Below, in pieces: positions 26,984 to 36,241 of a stretch of 64,000 bases of DNA. The stretch's first letter is position 1. Every line of letters starts with the position of its first letter. Under the pieces are notes generated by a model. The model saw nothing but the letters and a program-made list of their open reading frames with translations, did no database searches and was not told the DNA's origin. This DNA comes from Nonomuraea sp. NBC_00507 (GTDB lineage: Bacteria > Actinomycetota > Actinomycetes > Streptosporangiales > Streptosporangiaceae): NCBI RefSeq assembly GCF_036013525.1, contig NZ_CP107853.1, positions 5,890,001 through 5,954,000 of the forward strand. Reading direction: 5' to 3'. The position numbers were made by a program, and so were the translations under genes.

Positions 26984-27322
26984 ATGGAGATCATCAAGGG
27001 TGCGGGAGTGTGGACGCCGCTCGCTGCCGGAGCGGCCAACGACTGGGTGGAGCACCTGAGGGTGCCGGATCTGTCGGTCGGAACGTACTGCATCCCGGCA
27101 GGCGGGCGCGACGATCAGAGCCCGCACACCGAAGACGAGATCTACGTGGTCACCGCGGGCCGGGCCAAGATCGTGACCCCGGACGGCGCTGCCGAAGTGA
27201 GCCCCGGTTCGGTGATCTTCGTGCCGGCGGGCGAGGAACACCGCTTCGACGAGGTGACCGAGGACCTGGCACTGCTAGTGGTGTTCGGCCCGGCGTACGG
27301 CTCGCGCGCCCAGGGTCGGTGA
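26984..27322 (+). CDS. Small single-domain cupin protein
   Basis: A 112-residue cupin: motif 1 around PHTEDEIYVVTAGRAKI and motif 2 around PGSVIFVPAGEEHRF supply His and Glu metal ligands. Small cupins act as isomerases, dioxygenases or ligand sensors. It begins 43 bases after the tetR stop on the same strand and may be cotranscribed with it. The substrate is unknown. Confidence 0.82.
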   Translation: MEIIKGAGVWTPLAAGAANDWVEHLRVPDLSVGTYCIPAGGRDDQSPHTEDEIYVVTAGRAKIVTPDGAAEVSPGSVIFVPAGEEHRFDEVTEDLALLVVFGPAYGSRAQGR

Positions 27323-27336
27323 GTTGTTCTTAGGGC

Positions 27337-27462
27337 AGGATCGCGCTGTTCGGTGACCACAAGCCCACCGATACGTTGCTCGGAGTGGAGACGCCGGCCG
27401 CGCCCGGCTACCTGATCGAGGTGGACGCGATCGCGGTCGTCGATGGTGCGGGCGGGGCATAG
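27337..27462 (+). pseudogene. 3' remnant of a RidA-family gene
   Basis: An uninterrupted 41-codon frame ending in TAG reads like the last third of a RidA (enamine/imine deaminase) protein: RIALFGDHKPTDTLLGVE followed by PGYLIEVDAIAVV, with the late conserved Glu. There is no start codon and nothing RidA-like upstream, so the 5' part is lost. It overlaps the 3' end of the broken TetR gene on the other strand. Confidence 0.6.
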
Positions 27463-28023
27463 GCCGATAGCAGTGTCGCTGTGATCATCGCAATGGCGTC
27501 GTGGTCGGGCAGTCGCCCTGCGGTGATCTCGTCGGCGGCGCTATGCAGCATGCTGTAGAAGACCGTGACCAGACAGGATGTCGGCTGGTCGCCGCGGAGC
27601 ACGCCCTCGCGCTGCCCTCGGGCGATGAGTGCCTGGACACGGTGCAACGGCTGGTCGTGGTGGGCGCGGATGCGTTCGGCGGGCCGCTCCCGTTCGGCGG
27701 CGGCGCAGCAGCGCGCGAAACTCGGTGACCAGCCGCCAGCTGGACGCGATGAGGTCGGCGAGGGCGTGGTGTGGGTCGCCGGCCGTGTCGACCGCCGACA
27801 GAGCCTGCTCGGCCCGCTCCGCGGCATGGGCGAACACCGCGTCGACGAGCTCGGCCCGGGAGGGGAAGTGCCCGTACAGGGTGGCCCTGCCGACCCCGGC
27901 CGCCTTGGCGATCTCGCCCATGCTCACGTCCGGGTCGCGCGCCAGGCAGGCCAGGGCGGCGTCCAGGATCGCGCTGGTGTTGCGCCGGGCGTCGGCCCGC
28001 AGGTCTCGCGCGTCGCCGGACAT
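27408..28023 (-). pseudogene. TetR-family regulator with a frameshift
   Basis: The N-terminal HTH reads normally from 28023 (ILDAALACLARD, then SMGEIAKAAGVGRATLYGHFPSR). After FRALL near 27705 the sense continues in another frame as AAAERERPAERIRAHHDQ and then CLVTVFYSMLHSAADE, the normal C-terminal domain. One extra base in a CG-rich stretch explains the break. Its former target is probably the broken genes to the right. Confidence 0.7.
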
Positions 28024-28081
28024 GCCTGTCCAAGTTATCGCCTCGTGGAAGGAGGCCGTCGTGGCTGACCTACCGAATTAG

Positions 28082-28660
28082 GTGTGGGCGCTGGTGCTGC
28101 TGGGCGTGGTCGGGATACCAGCTGTCACGTGCGTGATGCTCTACCGCGGCGCCGTCGCCGCCGGCGTCGGCACGCGGGCGGCAACGGGATCGCCGGTGGC
28201 GCGCTCGCACCGATCGGAGGATGGCTGGTCGTCAGCGCCCTGATCGCCAACGCCGGGATCTATCACCAGCAACCCGGCCAGGTCCGACCCTGGCTCGCCA
28301 TGGCCTTCGCCGGCATCCTTGCCGCGCTGCTGCTGGGCAGCAGGATTCCAGCGGTGGCCCGTGTCCTGGCCCAGCCGGATACCCTGGCGCGATTGGCCCT
28401 GCCCCATACCCTGCGGGTTGCCGGGGTGCTGTTTTTAGTCGTGATGGCGCTGGGGAAGCTGCCGGCCGTCTTCGCGCTGCCGGTGGTGTGGTTCAAGCTC
28501 CCGCTCGCGCTCGTCGCCACCGGCGCGGTCCCCATGGCGATCGCACTGCACATCGTCTCGCTGCGCCGGCTGCGCGCAATCCGGTCACTGCCCCGCCAAG
28601 ACGGCCACCTCCTGCCATGGCCGGCTGAACGGCACCGAACACGAGATCAAGGACAGTCTC
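28082..28660 (+). pseudogene. Broken small membrane protein gene
   Basis: A GTG at 28082 begins VWALVLLGVVGIPAVTCVML, a hydrophobic first segment, but the sense then shifts near 28187 to the frame giving GGWLVVSALIANAG and further membrane segments (about five in total). One lost G in a GGG run would join them. The repaired frame then runs without a stop into the methyltransferase remnant. No family recognised. Confidence 0.5.
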
Positions 28661-28662
28661 TG

Positions 28663-28851
28663 ATGCAACAGATCATCAACACCGAGCAGGCCCAGGCCTG
28701 GAACGGCTACGAGGGCACCCACTGGGCCGACAACCACAATCGATGGAACGCCGTGCTCAGCGGGATCAACGACGCCCGTACAGCAGCACACGGCCACGCC
28801 CTGGGGGTGGACCTGTCAGAACCGATGCTCGCCCGGGCACGAGCCACCGCG
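28663..28851 (+). pseudogene. Methyltransferase remnant with an internal deletion
   Basis: The first 30 or so codons (MQQIINTEQAQAWNGYEGTHW, then an Asn/Trp-rich stretch) are a typical N-terminus of class I SAM-dependent methyltransferases. The frame then jumps directly to GHALGVDLSEPMLARARATA, which normally lies after the SAM-binding GxGxG loop. That loop and the whole C-terminal half are missing. The remnant ends at the 3' end of the TPR gene. Confidence 0.65.
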
Positions 28852-28855
28852 ACCC

Positions 28856-29740
28856 CTAGCCGCCGAATTCCAGGTGGAGGGCCTGGGTGAAGTCGGAGAC
28901 CGCTTCCTCGTGGCGTTCCAGCTCCTGGAAGATCTCGCCCCTCACCCGATACGCCCACACGTACTCGGGGTCCAGCTCGATCGCCCGATCCAGGTCGGTC
29001 AGCGCCGCCTCGTTGTCGCCCAGCTCGCTCAGCACCGCTCCTCGGCTGCCCAGCGCCCGATCATTGTCCGGGTCCAGCTCCAAGGCACGGCTCAGGTCGG
29101 ACAGCGCCTCCTCGTAGCGGTCCACCATACGCAGGGCCTCGCCGCGCCGGCTGAGGGCCCGCACGTGCTCGGGGTCCAGGTCCAGCGCCTTCGTGTAGTC
29201 GTCGATCGCCTCGGCGTACAGGTGCAGGCGCTGATACAGGTCGCCGCGGGCCACCCAGGAGTACGGCTGGTCACCGTTCATGGCCAGGATCTTGGCGTGC
29301 TCGTCCAGGGCCTCGTCGAGGCGGTCCAGGTCCACCAGGGCGTCCGCCTTCGCCTCCAGGATCCACAGGGAGTCGGGGGAGAGGGTGAGGGCGTGGTCGA
29401 AATCGGCCATGGCTTCCTCCAGGCGGCCCATCGCGGCGTGGGTCTGGCCGCGCGAGCCCAGCGCGTACGCGCTGTCCGGCTCCAGCTTCAGCGCCTCGTC
29501 GAAGTCCTCCAGCGCGGCCTCGTACCGCTCGATCATGCGGTGGCTCTCCCCGCGCAGGCGCCAGGCGCGGGCGTTGTCGGGCGCCAGGGCGATCGACTCC
29601 GTCAGGTCGGCGATCGCGGCGTCATGCCGCGACAGGGCGATGTACGATTCGGCGCGGCTACGCAGCACCGATGCCCGTGACTGGGCGGCTGCCTCCGAAA
29701 GCCCGGAGTGGTCCTTGATCCCCTCGCTCACGAGGGGCAA
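28856..29740 (-). CDS. Tetratricopeptide-repeat protein
   Basis: A 294-residue protein made almost wholly of about eight 34-residue TPR units (recurring pattern A-x-x-L/Y-x-x-R/G-x-A...A-L-x-D-x-x-x-A-L-x-L-x-P-D). TPRs form a superhelix that binds other proteins. No signal peptide, membrane segment or enzyme domain is present. The start is TTG at 29740 or GTG at 29731. The partner is unknown. Confidence 0.88.
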   Translation of the reverse strand: MPLVSEGIKDHSGLSEAAAQSRASVLRSRAESYIALSRHDAAIADLTESIALAPDNARAWRLRGESHRMIERYEAALEDFDEALKLEPDSAYALGSRGQTHAAMGRLEEAMADFDHALTLSPDSLWILEAKADALVDLDRLDEALDEHAKILAMNGDQPYSWVARGDLYQRLHLYAEAIDDYTKALDLDPEHVRALSRRGEALRMVDRYEEALSDLSRALELDPDNDRALGSRGAVLSELGDNEAALTDLDRAIELDPEYVWAYRVRGEIFQELERHEEAVSDFTQALHLEFGG

Positions 29741-29750
29741 ATCTATCTGA

Positions 29751-31196
29751 CTAGATCTGGATAATGGCGGCTTTTTCGCGGGTGAACTCGAGGACCGAAT
29801 CGTGGCCGTACCCGCTGTCCTTCACGCCTCCGAACGGCAGCCCCGGCGGCATTTGGCGGAAGGTGTTCACCCACACCGTGCCGCTCTGCAGATCCCGGAC
29901 GAAGCGGTGCGCGCGGCCGAGGTCACGGGTCCAGACGCCGGCCGCCAGCCCGTACGGGGAGTCGTTGGCGATCTCCAGCGCCTCCTCGTCCGTCTCGAAC
30001 GGCAGCGCCACCGCCACGGGCCCGAAGATCTCCTCCTGGCACAGCCGCAGTGAGTTGTCCTCCGTCGTGAACAACGTCGGCTCGACCCAGTAGCCGCCCG
30101 GCAGTCCAGGCACGACGTCCGCGCCGGTCCGGCCGCCGAAGACCAGCCTGGCGCCCTCCTTCTCGGCCAGTTCCAGGTAGGAGGTCACGCGCTCGAACTG
30201 CCCCGCCGACACGATCGGCCCCATCGTCGTCGCCAGATCCTGCGGGTCGTCCAGCACCAGGCCCGCGCAGATCGGCTGGATCCGGCCCAGCATGTCGTCC
30301 CAGATCGAGCGGTGGATGAGGATGCGCGAGCCGGCCACGCAGACCTGCCCGGCGTTCCCGGTGTAGATCGAGTTCACGGTGACGCCCAGGGCCGCCGCGT
30401 CCAGGTCGGCATCCGGAAAGACGATATTGGGGGATTTGCCGCCTAGTTCGAACGTCATCGGCTTCAGCGCGTCCGCCGACGCCTTAGTGATCGCCTGGCC
30501 GGTCGCCGTCGAGCCGGTGAGGCTGATCTTGCCGACGTCGCGGTGCCGCACGAGGGCGTCCCCGACCTCCTCGCCCAGGCCGCTGACGATGTTCAGCACC
30601 CCAGGGGGGAACACCCCGGCCAGCAGCTCGCCCAGCCGCAGCACCGACGCGCTCGCCTGCTCGGCCGGCTTGACGATCACGGTGTTCCCGGCCGCCAGCG
30701 CGTACGCGGCCTTCGCCGAGAAGGTGGAAATGGGGGAGTTCCACGGGATGATGCAGACCACCACCCCGTACGGCTCCCGCCGCGTCAGCCCCAGCGCGTC
30801 AGGACCGAGGATGACCGTCTCGCCCTTGACCGCGTCCAGGCACTGCCCGGCGGCCAGCTGCCACAGGTACGCCATCCCCGGCAGGTCCTTCTTCAAGGTG
30901 TCGCGCAGGATCCTGCCGTTGTCGCGGGTCTCCAGCCTGGCCAGCTCCTCGGCGTGCCGGCCGAAGACCTCCGACACCTTGCGCAGGAAGTGCGCCCTGG
31001 CCAGCGCGGGCAGCGCCGACCAGGCGGGGAACGCGGCGCGGGCCGCCGCCACGGCCGCCTCGGCCTCGGCGGGACCGCTCGCGGGGACCCGCGTCCACGC
31101 CTCGCCGGTAGCCGGGTCGATCGAGTCCATCGTCCGGGCCGCGGCGACCAGCTCGCCGCCGATGAGATTACGGTAGTCAGGCACGTACCCAAGCAT
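29751..31196 (-). CDS. Aldehyde dehydrogenase
   Basis: A 481-residue NAD(P)-dependent aldehyde dehydrogenase of normal length. PWNSP, KPAEQASASVL, the catalytic Glu in FELGGKSP, the catalytic Cys in GNAGQVCVAGSR and the C-terminal EEIFGPV and GGVKDSGYG motifs are all present. The chosen ATG at 31196 lies within a 14-bp palindrome, suggesting repressor control of initiation. Substrate not predictable; the group includes betaine- and aromatic-aldehyde enzymes. Confidence 0.92.
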   Translation of the reverse strand: MLGYVPDYRNLIGGELVAAARTMDSIDPATGEAWTRVPASGPAEAEAAVAAARAAFPAWSALPALARAHFLRKVSEVFGRHAEELARLETRDNGRILRDTLKKDLPGMAYLWQLAAGQCLDAVKGETVILGPDALGLTRREPYGVVVCIIPWNSPISTFSAKAAYALAAGNTVIVKPAEQASASVLRLGELLAGVFPPGVLNIVSGLGEEVGDALVRHRDVGKISLTGSTATGQAITKASADALKPMTFELGGKSPNIVFPDADLDAAALGVTVNSIYTGNAGQVCVAGSRILIHRSIWDDMLGRIQPICAGLVLDDPQDLATTMGPIVSAGQFERVTSYLELAEKEGARLVFGGRTGADVVPGLPGGYWVEPTLFTTEDNSLRLCQEEIFGPVAVALPFETDEEALEIANDSPYGLAAGVWTRDLGRAHRFVRDLQSGTVWVNTFRQMPPGLPFGGVKDSGYGHDSVLEFTREKAAIIQI

Positions 31197-31219
31197 ATGC
31201 TTGCTTGATAGGATCAAGC
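31190..31219. promoter_or_regulatory. Two adjoining palindromes over the aldehyde dehydrogenase start
   Basis: CAAGCATATGCTTG (31190-31203) is a perfect 14-bp palindrome containing the start codon. It shares its last base with a second palindrome, GCTTGAT-AGG-ATCAAGC (31203-31219). Both are built from CTTG/CAAG half-sites, which suggests a dimeric repressor bound twice in the promoter/start region, shared with the divergent methyltransferase gene. Confidence 0.55.
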
Positions 31220-31338
31220 CATAAGTCCTGACATGTCGATGAGGGCCTACGCCTGGACGCCCAAGAGCCTGTAAAGCGCCCGAACATGGGCGCATAGTCA
31301 CAGAGGTGTGGGGCAAAACGCTTCGCAAGGTGGTGGCT

Positions 31339-32418
31339 ATGTCATATCGACGACTTTTGGGGCGGCTCGCGTACGGCTCCCGTTATGACCGTGTTCCTTG
31401 GGGCCAGCGGGTCTATGTGCGGCCCGGCGAGCGGGCGATCCGCGAGGCGCAGTGGAAATGGCTGACCAGGCGCGCGCCGGTCATCTCGCTGGAGGCGTAC
31501 CGGCAGCTCAGGCCGCTGGGGGAGATCGAGGAGTTTCTCAGCTGCATGATGTGCGGGGAAGCCCGCCAGCAGCCGCTGTTCGAGCCGACCGGCGGCTCCG
31601 GCTCGTGGCACTACTACGTCGTGCGCTGCCCGTCGTGCGGCTTCCTCTATCGCAATCCCAACGTCCGCCCGGAACGCCTCGGCGACCTCTACTCCACCGG
31701 CTACAGCAAATTCCTGTCCGGCAAGTACGCGGCCAACCGGCAGCGCCGCTACGACCTGACCATGAGGGCGTTCTCGCCGGTCTTCGACGAGGGCAAGGAG
31801 CGGCGGCTGCTGGACTTCGGCTCCGGCGTGGGCCTGTTCCTGGAGCTGGCCGAGCAGCGCGGATTCGACGCCTACGGCGTGGACCTGTCGCCGGAGTCCG
31901 TCCAGCAGGCCAACGAACGGCTGAGCAAGGCGCGGACCTACTTCGGCGCGCCCGAGGACGTGCCGGAGATCGCGGCGGGCGGGTTCGATGTGATCACGCT
32001 CTGGTCGGTGCTCGCCCATCTGCCCCGGCCGCTGGAGGACTTCAGGAAGTTCCGCAGCCTGCTGGCGCCCGGCGGGGTATTGCTCATCCTGACCGTCAAC
32101 GCCCGGTCGCTGCTGCTCAAGGCGTACGGGTCGGCGTGGAGCGGCTTCACCAAGAACCACCTGATGTTCTACTCCTCGGAGACGGTGCGCACGCTGCTCG
32201 GCCGTACGGGATTCGCCGGCGTCGCCTTCGCCCCCCACTACGGTGACACCATCGAGGCCGGCACCACCAACCTGGCGCCCGATTTCGTCACGCGGCTGCG
32301 GCGCAACGTGGAGGCCAGCGACGGCGGCAACATGATGCGCGTGCTCGCCTTCGCCGACGAGGAGGCGATCGGCCGCTGGGGCGGCGGCCCGCTCACGGTC
32401 CACCGCCTGCACGCCTAG
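31339..32418 (+). CDS. Class I SAM methyltransferase with N-terminal zinc finger
   Basis: A 359-residue protein. Residues about 70-110 contain CMMCGE and CPSCGF, a four-Cys zinc site seen in sugar/methoxymalonyl-type methyltransferases. The Rossmann core follows: LLDFGSGVGLFLELAEQRGFDAYGVDLSPESV (SAM loop and acidic residue) and WSVLAHLPRPLEDF. A C-terminal segment resembles methyltransferases that act on surface glycans. GTG at 31306 is an alternative start. Confidence 0.85.
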   Translation: MSYRRLLGRLAYGSRYDRVPWGQRVYVRPGERAIREAQWKWLTRRAPVISLEAYRQLRPLGEIEEFLSCMMCGEARQQPLFEPTGGSGSWHYYVVRCPSCGFLYRNPNVRPERLGDLYSTGYSKFLSGKYAANRQRRYDLTMRAFSPVFDEGKERRLLDFGSGVGLFLELAEQRGFDAYGVDLSPESVQQANERLSKARTYFGAPEDVPEIAAGGFDVITLWSVLAHLPRPLEDFRKFRSLLAPGGVLLILTVNARSLLLKAYGSAWSGFTKNHLMFYSSETVRTLLGRTGFAGVAFAPHYGDTIEAGTTNLAPDFVTRLRRNVEASDGGNMMRVLAFADEEAIGRWGGGPLTVHRLHA

Positions 32419-32960
32419 CCCGGCGGCTGCCCGATCCTGGTGTTCTGGAAGGTGGTGAAGAGCCAGGCGCCGTCGCGCTTCACGGCGACCCGGGTCTGCA
32501 TGGAGCGTGCCTCCTGACGGCACTCGTCCTCGCCCGGGCGGAGCACGCAGTTGCTCGTGACCATGATCGCCCTGTCGGGGGAGAGGAAGCGGATATGCCG
32601 CACGTCTCCCAGCTGGAACCGCGTCCCCTTCATGAACGTGCTGAGCCCCTGCCGCATGCTCTCGGCGATCTTCGCCCGCGTGCGGATGTGCTCGCCGTTG
32701 ACGGCGATGAAGTCGGCGTCCTCGGTGAAAGTGGCGGCGAACGCGTCGCCGTCCCCACGGTCCCAGGCGTCGGCCTGCCGCTGTTCGAGCCGCGTCAGCG
32801 CTTGGGCGTCCGTGTCCTGCCGCATGGTGTTCTCCTTTCCGCCGGTCGGTTCCGTGGCCGCCGCCGTGGCGCCTCCACCGGCACCACCGCATGCCGCCGT
32901 CATGAGCAGCACGCCGGCCACCGCGCCGATCGCCATCCCGTTGAATCGTTCGCCGAGCAA
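32415..32960 (-). CDS. Lipoprotein with SnoaL/DUF4440-like domain (SgcJ/EcaC family)
   Basis: A 181-residue protein with a lipoprotein signal: short basic start, hydrophobic core and lipobox LMTAAC near residue 24. The rest is an NTF2-like fold: a helix with EQRQADAWDRGDGDAFAATFTEDADFIAVNG is typical of SgcJ/EcaC proteins. The TTG start has AGAAGGGAG five bases upstream. Its stop overlaps that of the convergent methyltransferase gene by four bases. Substrate unknown. Confidence 0.8.
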   Translation of the reverse strand: MLGERFNGMAIGAVAGVLLMTAACGGAGGGATAAATEPTGGKENTMRQDTDAQALTRLEQRQADAWDRGDGDAFAATFTEDADFIAVNGEHIRTRAKIAESMRQGLSTFMKGTRFQLGDVRHIRFLSPDRAIMVTSNCVLRPGEDECRQEARSMQTRVAVKRDGAWLFTTFQNTRIGQPPG

Positions 32961-33123
32961 GGCGACTCCCTTCTCGTGTCTGTCACCGGACAGGCGCGAG
33001 CCGCGCCGTAGCGATCGCTACGCCGGCCCGCCGCGAGCGACACGGCGCCCTCAGGCACGGGCTGAGCTGGGAAGGAGGTCGGGCTGGGAGGAGGGCGGGC
33101 TGAGGCGTTGGGACAATGAGCAC

Positions 33124-36100
33124 ATGCCAGCCCTCATTGGACGCGACCTACCGGCCGCGATCGTGCGTGGCGCGCTCGAGCGGGCGCGAGGCGGTCACGG
33201 TGGTCTGGTGCTGATCGCCGGCGAGGCGGGGATCGGGAAGAGCGCGCTGGTCGCCGACGCGGCCGACGCCGCCCGGCGCACGGGCGCCCTGGTCGCGGGC
33301 GGCGCCTGCTGGGACCGGGACGGCGCCCCGGGCTACTGGCCGTGGACCCAGGTCGTGCGATCCTTGCGCCGGAAGGCCGCGCCGGAGGAGTGGACCGCCG
33401 CGACGCAGGCCGCGGGCCCTGCTTTGCCCGCACTGCTCAGCGAGCCGGGCGGGCGGACGGCTGATCCTGGTGCGCGGTCCTGGGCTCAGGCGGAGTTCCC
33501 GCTGCACGACGCGGTGACGACGTTGCTGACGGCTCTCGCGCAGCACCGGCCGGTGGTGATCGTGCTGGAGGACCTGCACCGGGCCGACGACGCCTCGCTC
33601 CGCCTCCTGTGGTTCGCGTCCCAGCACGTTTGGCTGGAGCGGCTCCTGGTCATGGGGACGTACCGGGACGCGGAGACCGGACCGGCCGAGCCGCCGCTGT
33701 CGTCGCTGGCGGCGAAGGCCGAGGTGATCACCCTGGCCGGGCTCGACCGCGCGGGCGTCACCGAGTTGGTCACCCGGGTCACGGGTCACGCGCCGGAGCC
33801 GGAGACCGCCGCCGAGATCCACCGGCGCACCGGCGGGAACCCGTTCTTCGTCCAGCAGCTGGCCCATTTGCGGCAGTACGGCGGCACGATCCCGTCCGGG
33901 GTCCGCGCCGCCGTACGGGAACGGCTTTCCGTCTTGCCACCGGGGGTCGAAGAGGCTCTGGCCGCCGCCGCCGTGCTGGGCCACGAGTTCGGCGCGCGAC
34001 TGCTCGCCGCGACGACCGGGGTACGGGCGGAGCGCGTCGAACGGCTCCTCGCCCGCGCCGCGGCGGCCCGCCTGATCGTCCCGGCGGGGGACGACCGGTT
34101 CGCGTTCGCGCACGACCTGGTACGGGAGGTCGTCTACGACTCGCTCCCCGAGGAGGACCGGTGGCGCAGGCACGCCGCCGTGGTGGCCGCCCACGGCCCG
34201 GCCGCGTCGATCGTACCGGCGGAGCAAGCCCGTCACGCGCAACCGTCACCGGCGGAGCAGGTCCGTCACGCGCATCTCTCACCGGCTGAGATGGCCCGTC
34301 ACGCGCAGCTCGCCGGACCCGTGCTGGATGCCGGTGAGACCGTGGGCTGGCTGGTACGGGCCGCCCGCGACGCCTCCGCCCGCATGGCCACGGAGGAGGC
34401 CGCCCGGCACGCCCGCCACGCGCTGGAGCTCCTCCCCGCCCATGATCTCCGCACCCGGGCACTCATCCTGCTCGATCTGGGCACGATCCTGCACCACGAC
34501 GGCGACCCGGCGGCGGGACGGGAGGCGTTCGAGGAGGCCGCCGAGGCCGCCAGACGGCTCGGCGACGACGAACTGCTGGCGCGGACGGCGCTGGTCCTGC
34601 ACCGGCTCGAACACCCCACCAGGAAGCCCCCGCTGGAGGTCTCCCTCATCGAGGAGGCACACCGCAAGCTCGCGCCGGCCGGGACCGCGACGCGCCTCGA
34701 CCACGCGGTACGCGAACTGAGCCTCCGGACCGCCTCCCTGGCCAGACGCCGCGAGGATGACGAGACGCTCGGGCTGAGCCTGCTGACGGCCCACGACGCC
34801 ATGCTCGGGCCGGGGACGGCGCGGGACAGGCTGGCCATCGCCACCGAGCTGGCCGACCTGGCCCGCCGCACGGCCGACCGGGAGCTGGACCTCCACGCCG
34901 CGCGCCTGCGCACGTGGGCGCTGCTGGAGCAGGGCGATCCCCGCTACCTGGCCGAGCACCGTGCCTTCGTGGCAGCGGCCGAACGCGCGGGCCTGCCGCG
35001 CTTCCGTTTCGACGCGCGATGGGACCAGGCCACCATCGCCACCCTCACGGGCCGTTTCGACCAGGCGGCGGCGCACATCGACCAGGCGCTCACCCTCGAC
35101 CGGCCGCCGCACGTGGACGCCACCAGCGTGTGCCGCCACCTGCGCTGGGCACTGGAGCTGCGCCGGGGACGGCCGGAGGCGGCCGAGGCGCTGCTGTCCG
35201 CGCTCGATGACGGCCTGCACCCATACCCCCATCTGGTCAGAGCCGCCACGGCGCTCCACCGGGGCGACGTCACGTCCGCCCTGCGTCACCTGCACGACGA
35301 TGCTGCCGGGGCCGAGGGGCACGGCTGGTACGCGCCGCTGCGGCTGCGGCTCCAGGCGGAGGCGGCCGCCGCCCTACGGGACCCTGCGGAGTGCGCGCGG
35401 GTCCTGGCCGCGATCGGCCCGTTCGCGGGCGAATGGGCGGTGCCCGGCATGGCGACCGTCGAGGGCCCGATGGCGTACTGGGCCGCCCTGCTGCACGCCG
35501 CGATGGAGCGATGGGACGAGGCGATCGACGGGTTCGCCGCCGCCTGGCACGCCGCCGACCGCCTCCAGGCCCGCCCCTGGTCGATCGAGGCCCGGCTGCG
35601 GCTGGCCGAGAGCATGCTCGCGCGCGGCCACGACGGCGACGCCGCGCGCGCACACCTGGACGAGGTGGAGCGGGAATCGGCCGCCCTCGGTCTGGCCGGC
35701 GCGAGCGAGCAGGCCCGCCGCCTCCGATCACACAGAACGGGTCCGTCGAGGGTGTTCAGGTTCGACGGCACCATGTGGACGCTCGCGTACGCGGGCCGCA
35801 CCGTCCGCGTGCCCGACGCCAAGGGGCTGCACGACCTGCGGATCCTTCTCCGGCAGCCGGGCGTGGACGTGCCGGCCTCACGGCTGGCCGGAGATCCCTC
35901 GCCCGGCGACCGGGCCAGGACCGATTACCGCGACCGGCTCGCCAGGCTGGACGCGGAGATCGACCGGGCGCTGCACCTCGGCCACGACGACCTGGCCGCC
36001 CGGCTCGACCGGCAACGCTTGAGGCTCATCGAGGAGGCCGGGACCGCCGCGACACGTGCCGGCGACGCGGCCGAACGCGCCCGCAAGACGGTGTCCAACC

Positions 36101-36240
36101 GCATCCGCGCCGCGCTCGCCCGGCTCGACCGGAGCCATCCGGAGCTCGCCCGCCACCTCCGCGCCTCCATCACGACCGGCGCGAGCTGCCGCTACCAGCC
36201 CGTCTCGGACATCACCTGGCAGGCTTGGGCAGGAGGCTAG
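33124..36240 (+). CDS. Large STAND-type AAA ATPase with helical repeats
   Basis: A 1038-residue regulator-like ATPase. Residues 1-300 hold the nucleotide-binding module: Walker A GEAGIGKS at 33-40, Walker B VVIVLEDLHRADD near 143-155 and RTGGNPFFVQQL as sensor. Residues about 400-870 form degenerate TPR-like helices. The C-terminal 170 residues (RFDGTMWTLAYAGRTVRVPDAKGLHDLRILL onward, in pieces) replace the LuxR HTH of related proteins and could be a winged DNA-binding or dimer domain. Three 33-bp tandem repeats encode PAEQxRHAxxS at residues 365-397. The frame is open upstream, but the ATG at 33124 matches family starts. Confidence 0.8.
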   Translation: MPALIGRDLPAAIVRGALERARGGHGGLVLIAGEAGIGKSALVADAADAARRTGALVAGGACWDRDGAPGYWPWTQVVRSLRRKAAPEEWTAATQAAGPALPALLSEPGGRTADPGARSWAQAEFPLHDAVTTLLTALAQHRPVVIVLEDLHRADDASLRLLWFASQHVWLERLLVMGTYRDAETGPAEPPLSSLAAKAEVITLAGLDRAGVTELVTRVTGHAPEPETAAEIHRRTGGNPFFVQQLAHLRQYGGTIPSGVRAAVRERLSVLPPGVEEALAAAAVLGHEFGARLLAATTGVRAERVERLLARAAAARLIVPAGDDRFAFAHDLVREVVYDSLPEEDRWRRHAAVVAAHGPAASIVPAEQARHAQPSPAEQVRHAHLSPAEMARHAQLAGPVLDAGETVGWLVRAARDASARMATEEAARHARHALELLPAHDLRTRALILLDLGTILHHDGDPAAGREAFEEAAEAARRLGDDELLARTALVLHRLEHPTRKPPLEVSLIEEAHRKLAPAGTATRLDHAVRELSLRTASLARRREDDETLGLSLLTAHDAMLGPGTARDRLAIATELADLARRTADRELDLHAARLRTWALLEQGDPRYLAEHRAFVAAAERAGLPRFRFDARWDQATIATLTGRFDQAAAHIDQALTLDRPPHVDATSVCRHLRWALELRRGRPEAAEALLSALDDGLHPYPHLVRAATALHRGDVTSALRHLHDDAAGAEGHGWYAPLRLRLQAEAAAALRDPAECARVLAAIGPFAGEWAVPGMATVEGPMAYWAALLHAAMERWDEAIDGFAAAWHAADRLQARPWSIEARLRLAESMLARGHDGDAARAHLDEVERESAALGLAGASEQARRLRSHRTGPSRVFRFDGTMWTLAYAGRTVRVPDAKGLHDLRILLRQPGVDVPASRLAGDPSPGDRARTDYRDRLARLDAEIDRALHLGHDDLAARLDRQRLRLIEEAGTAATRAGDAAERARKTVSNRIRAALARLDRSHPELARHLRASITTGASCRYQPVSDITWQAWAGG
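34216..34314 (+). repeat. Three in-frame 33-bp tandem repeats inside the STAND ATPase gene
   Basis: Units at 34216-34248, 34249-34281 and 34282-34314 each begin CCGGC(G/T)GAG and contain CCGTCACGCGCA. They encode 11-residue units of the form PAE(Q/M)xRHAxxS. The array lies between the ATPase module and the helical repeats, so copy number could vary linker length without breaking the frame. Confidence 0.75.
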
Positions 36241-36241
36241 A

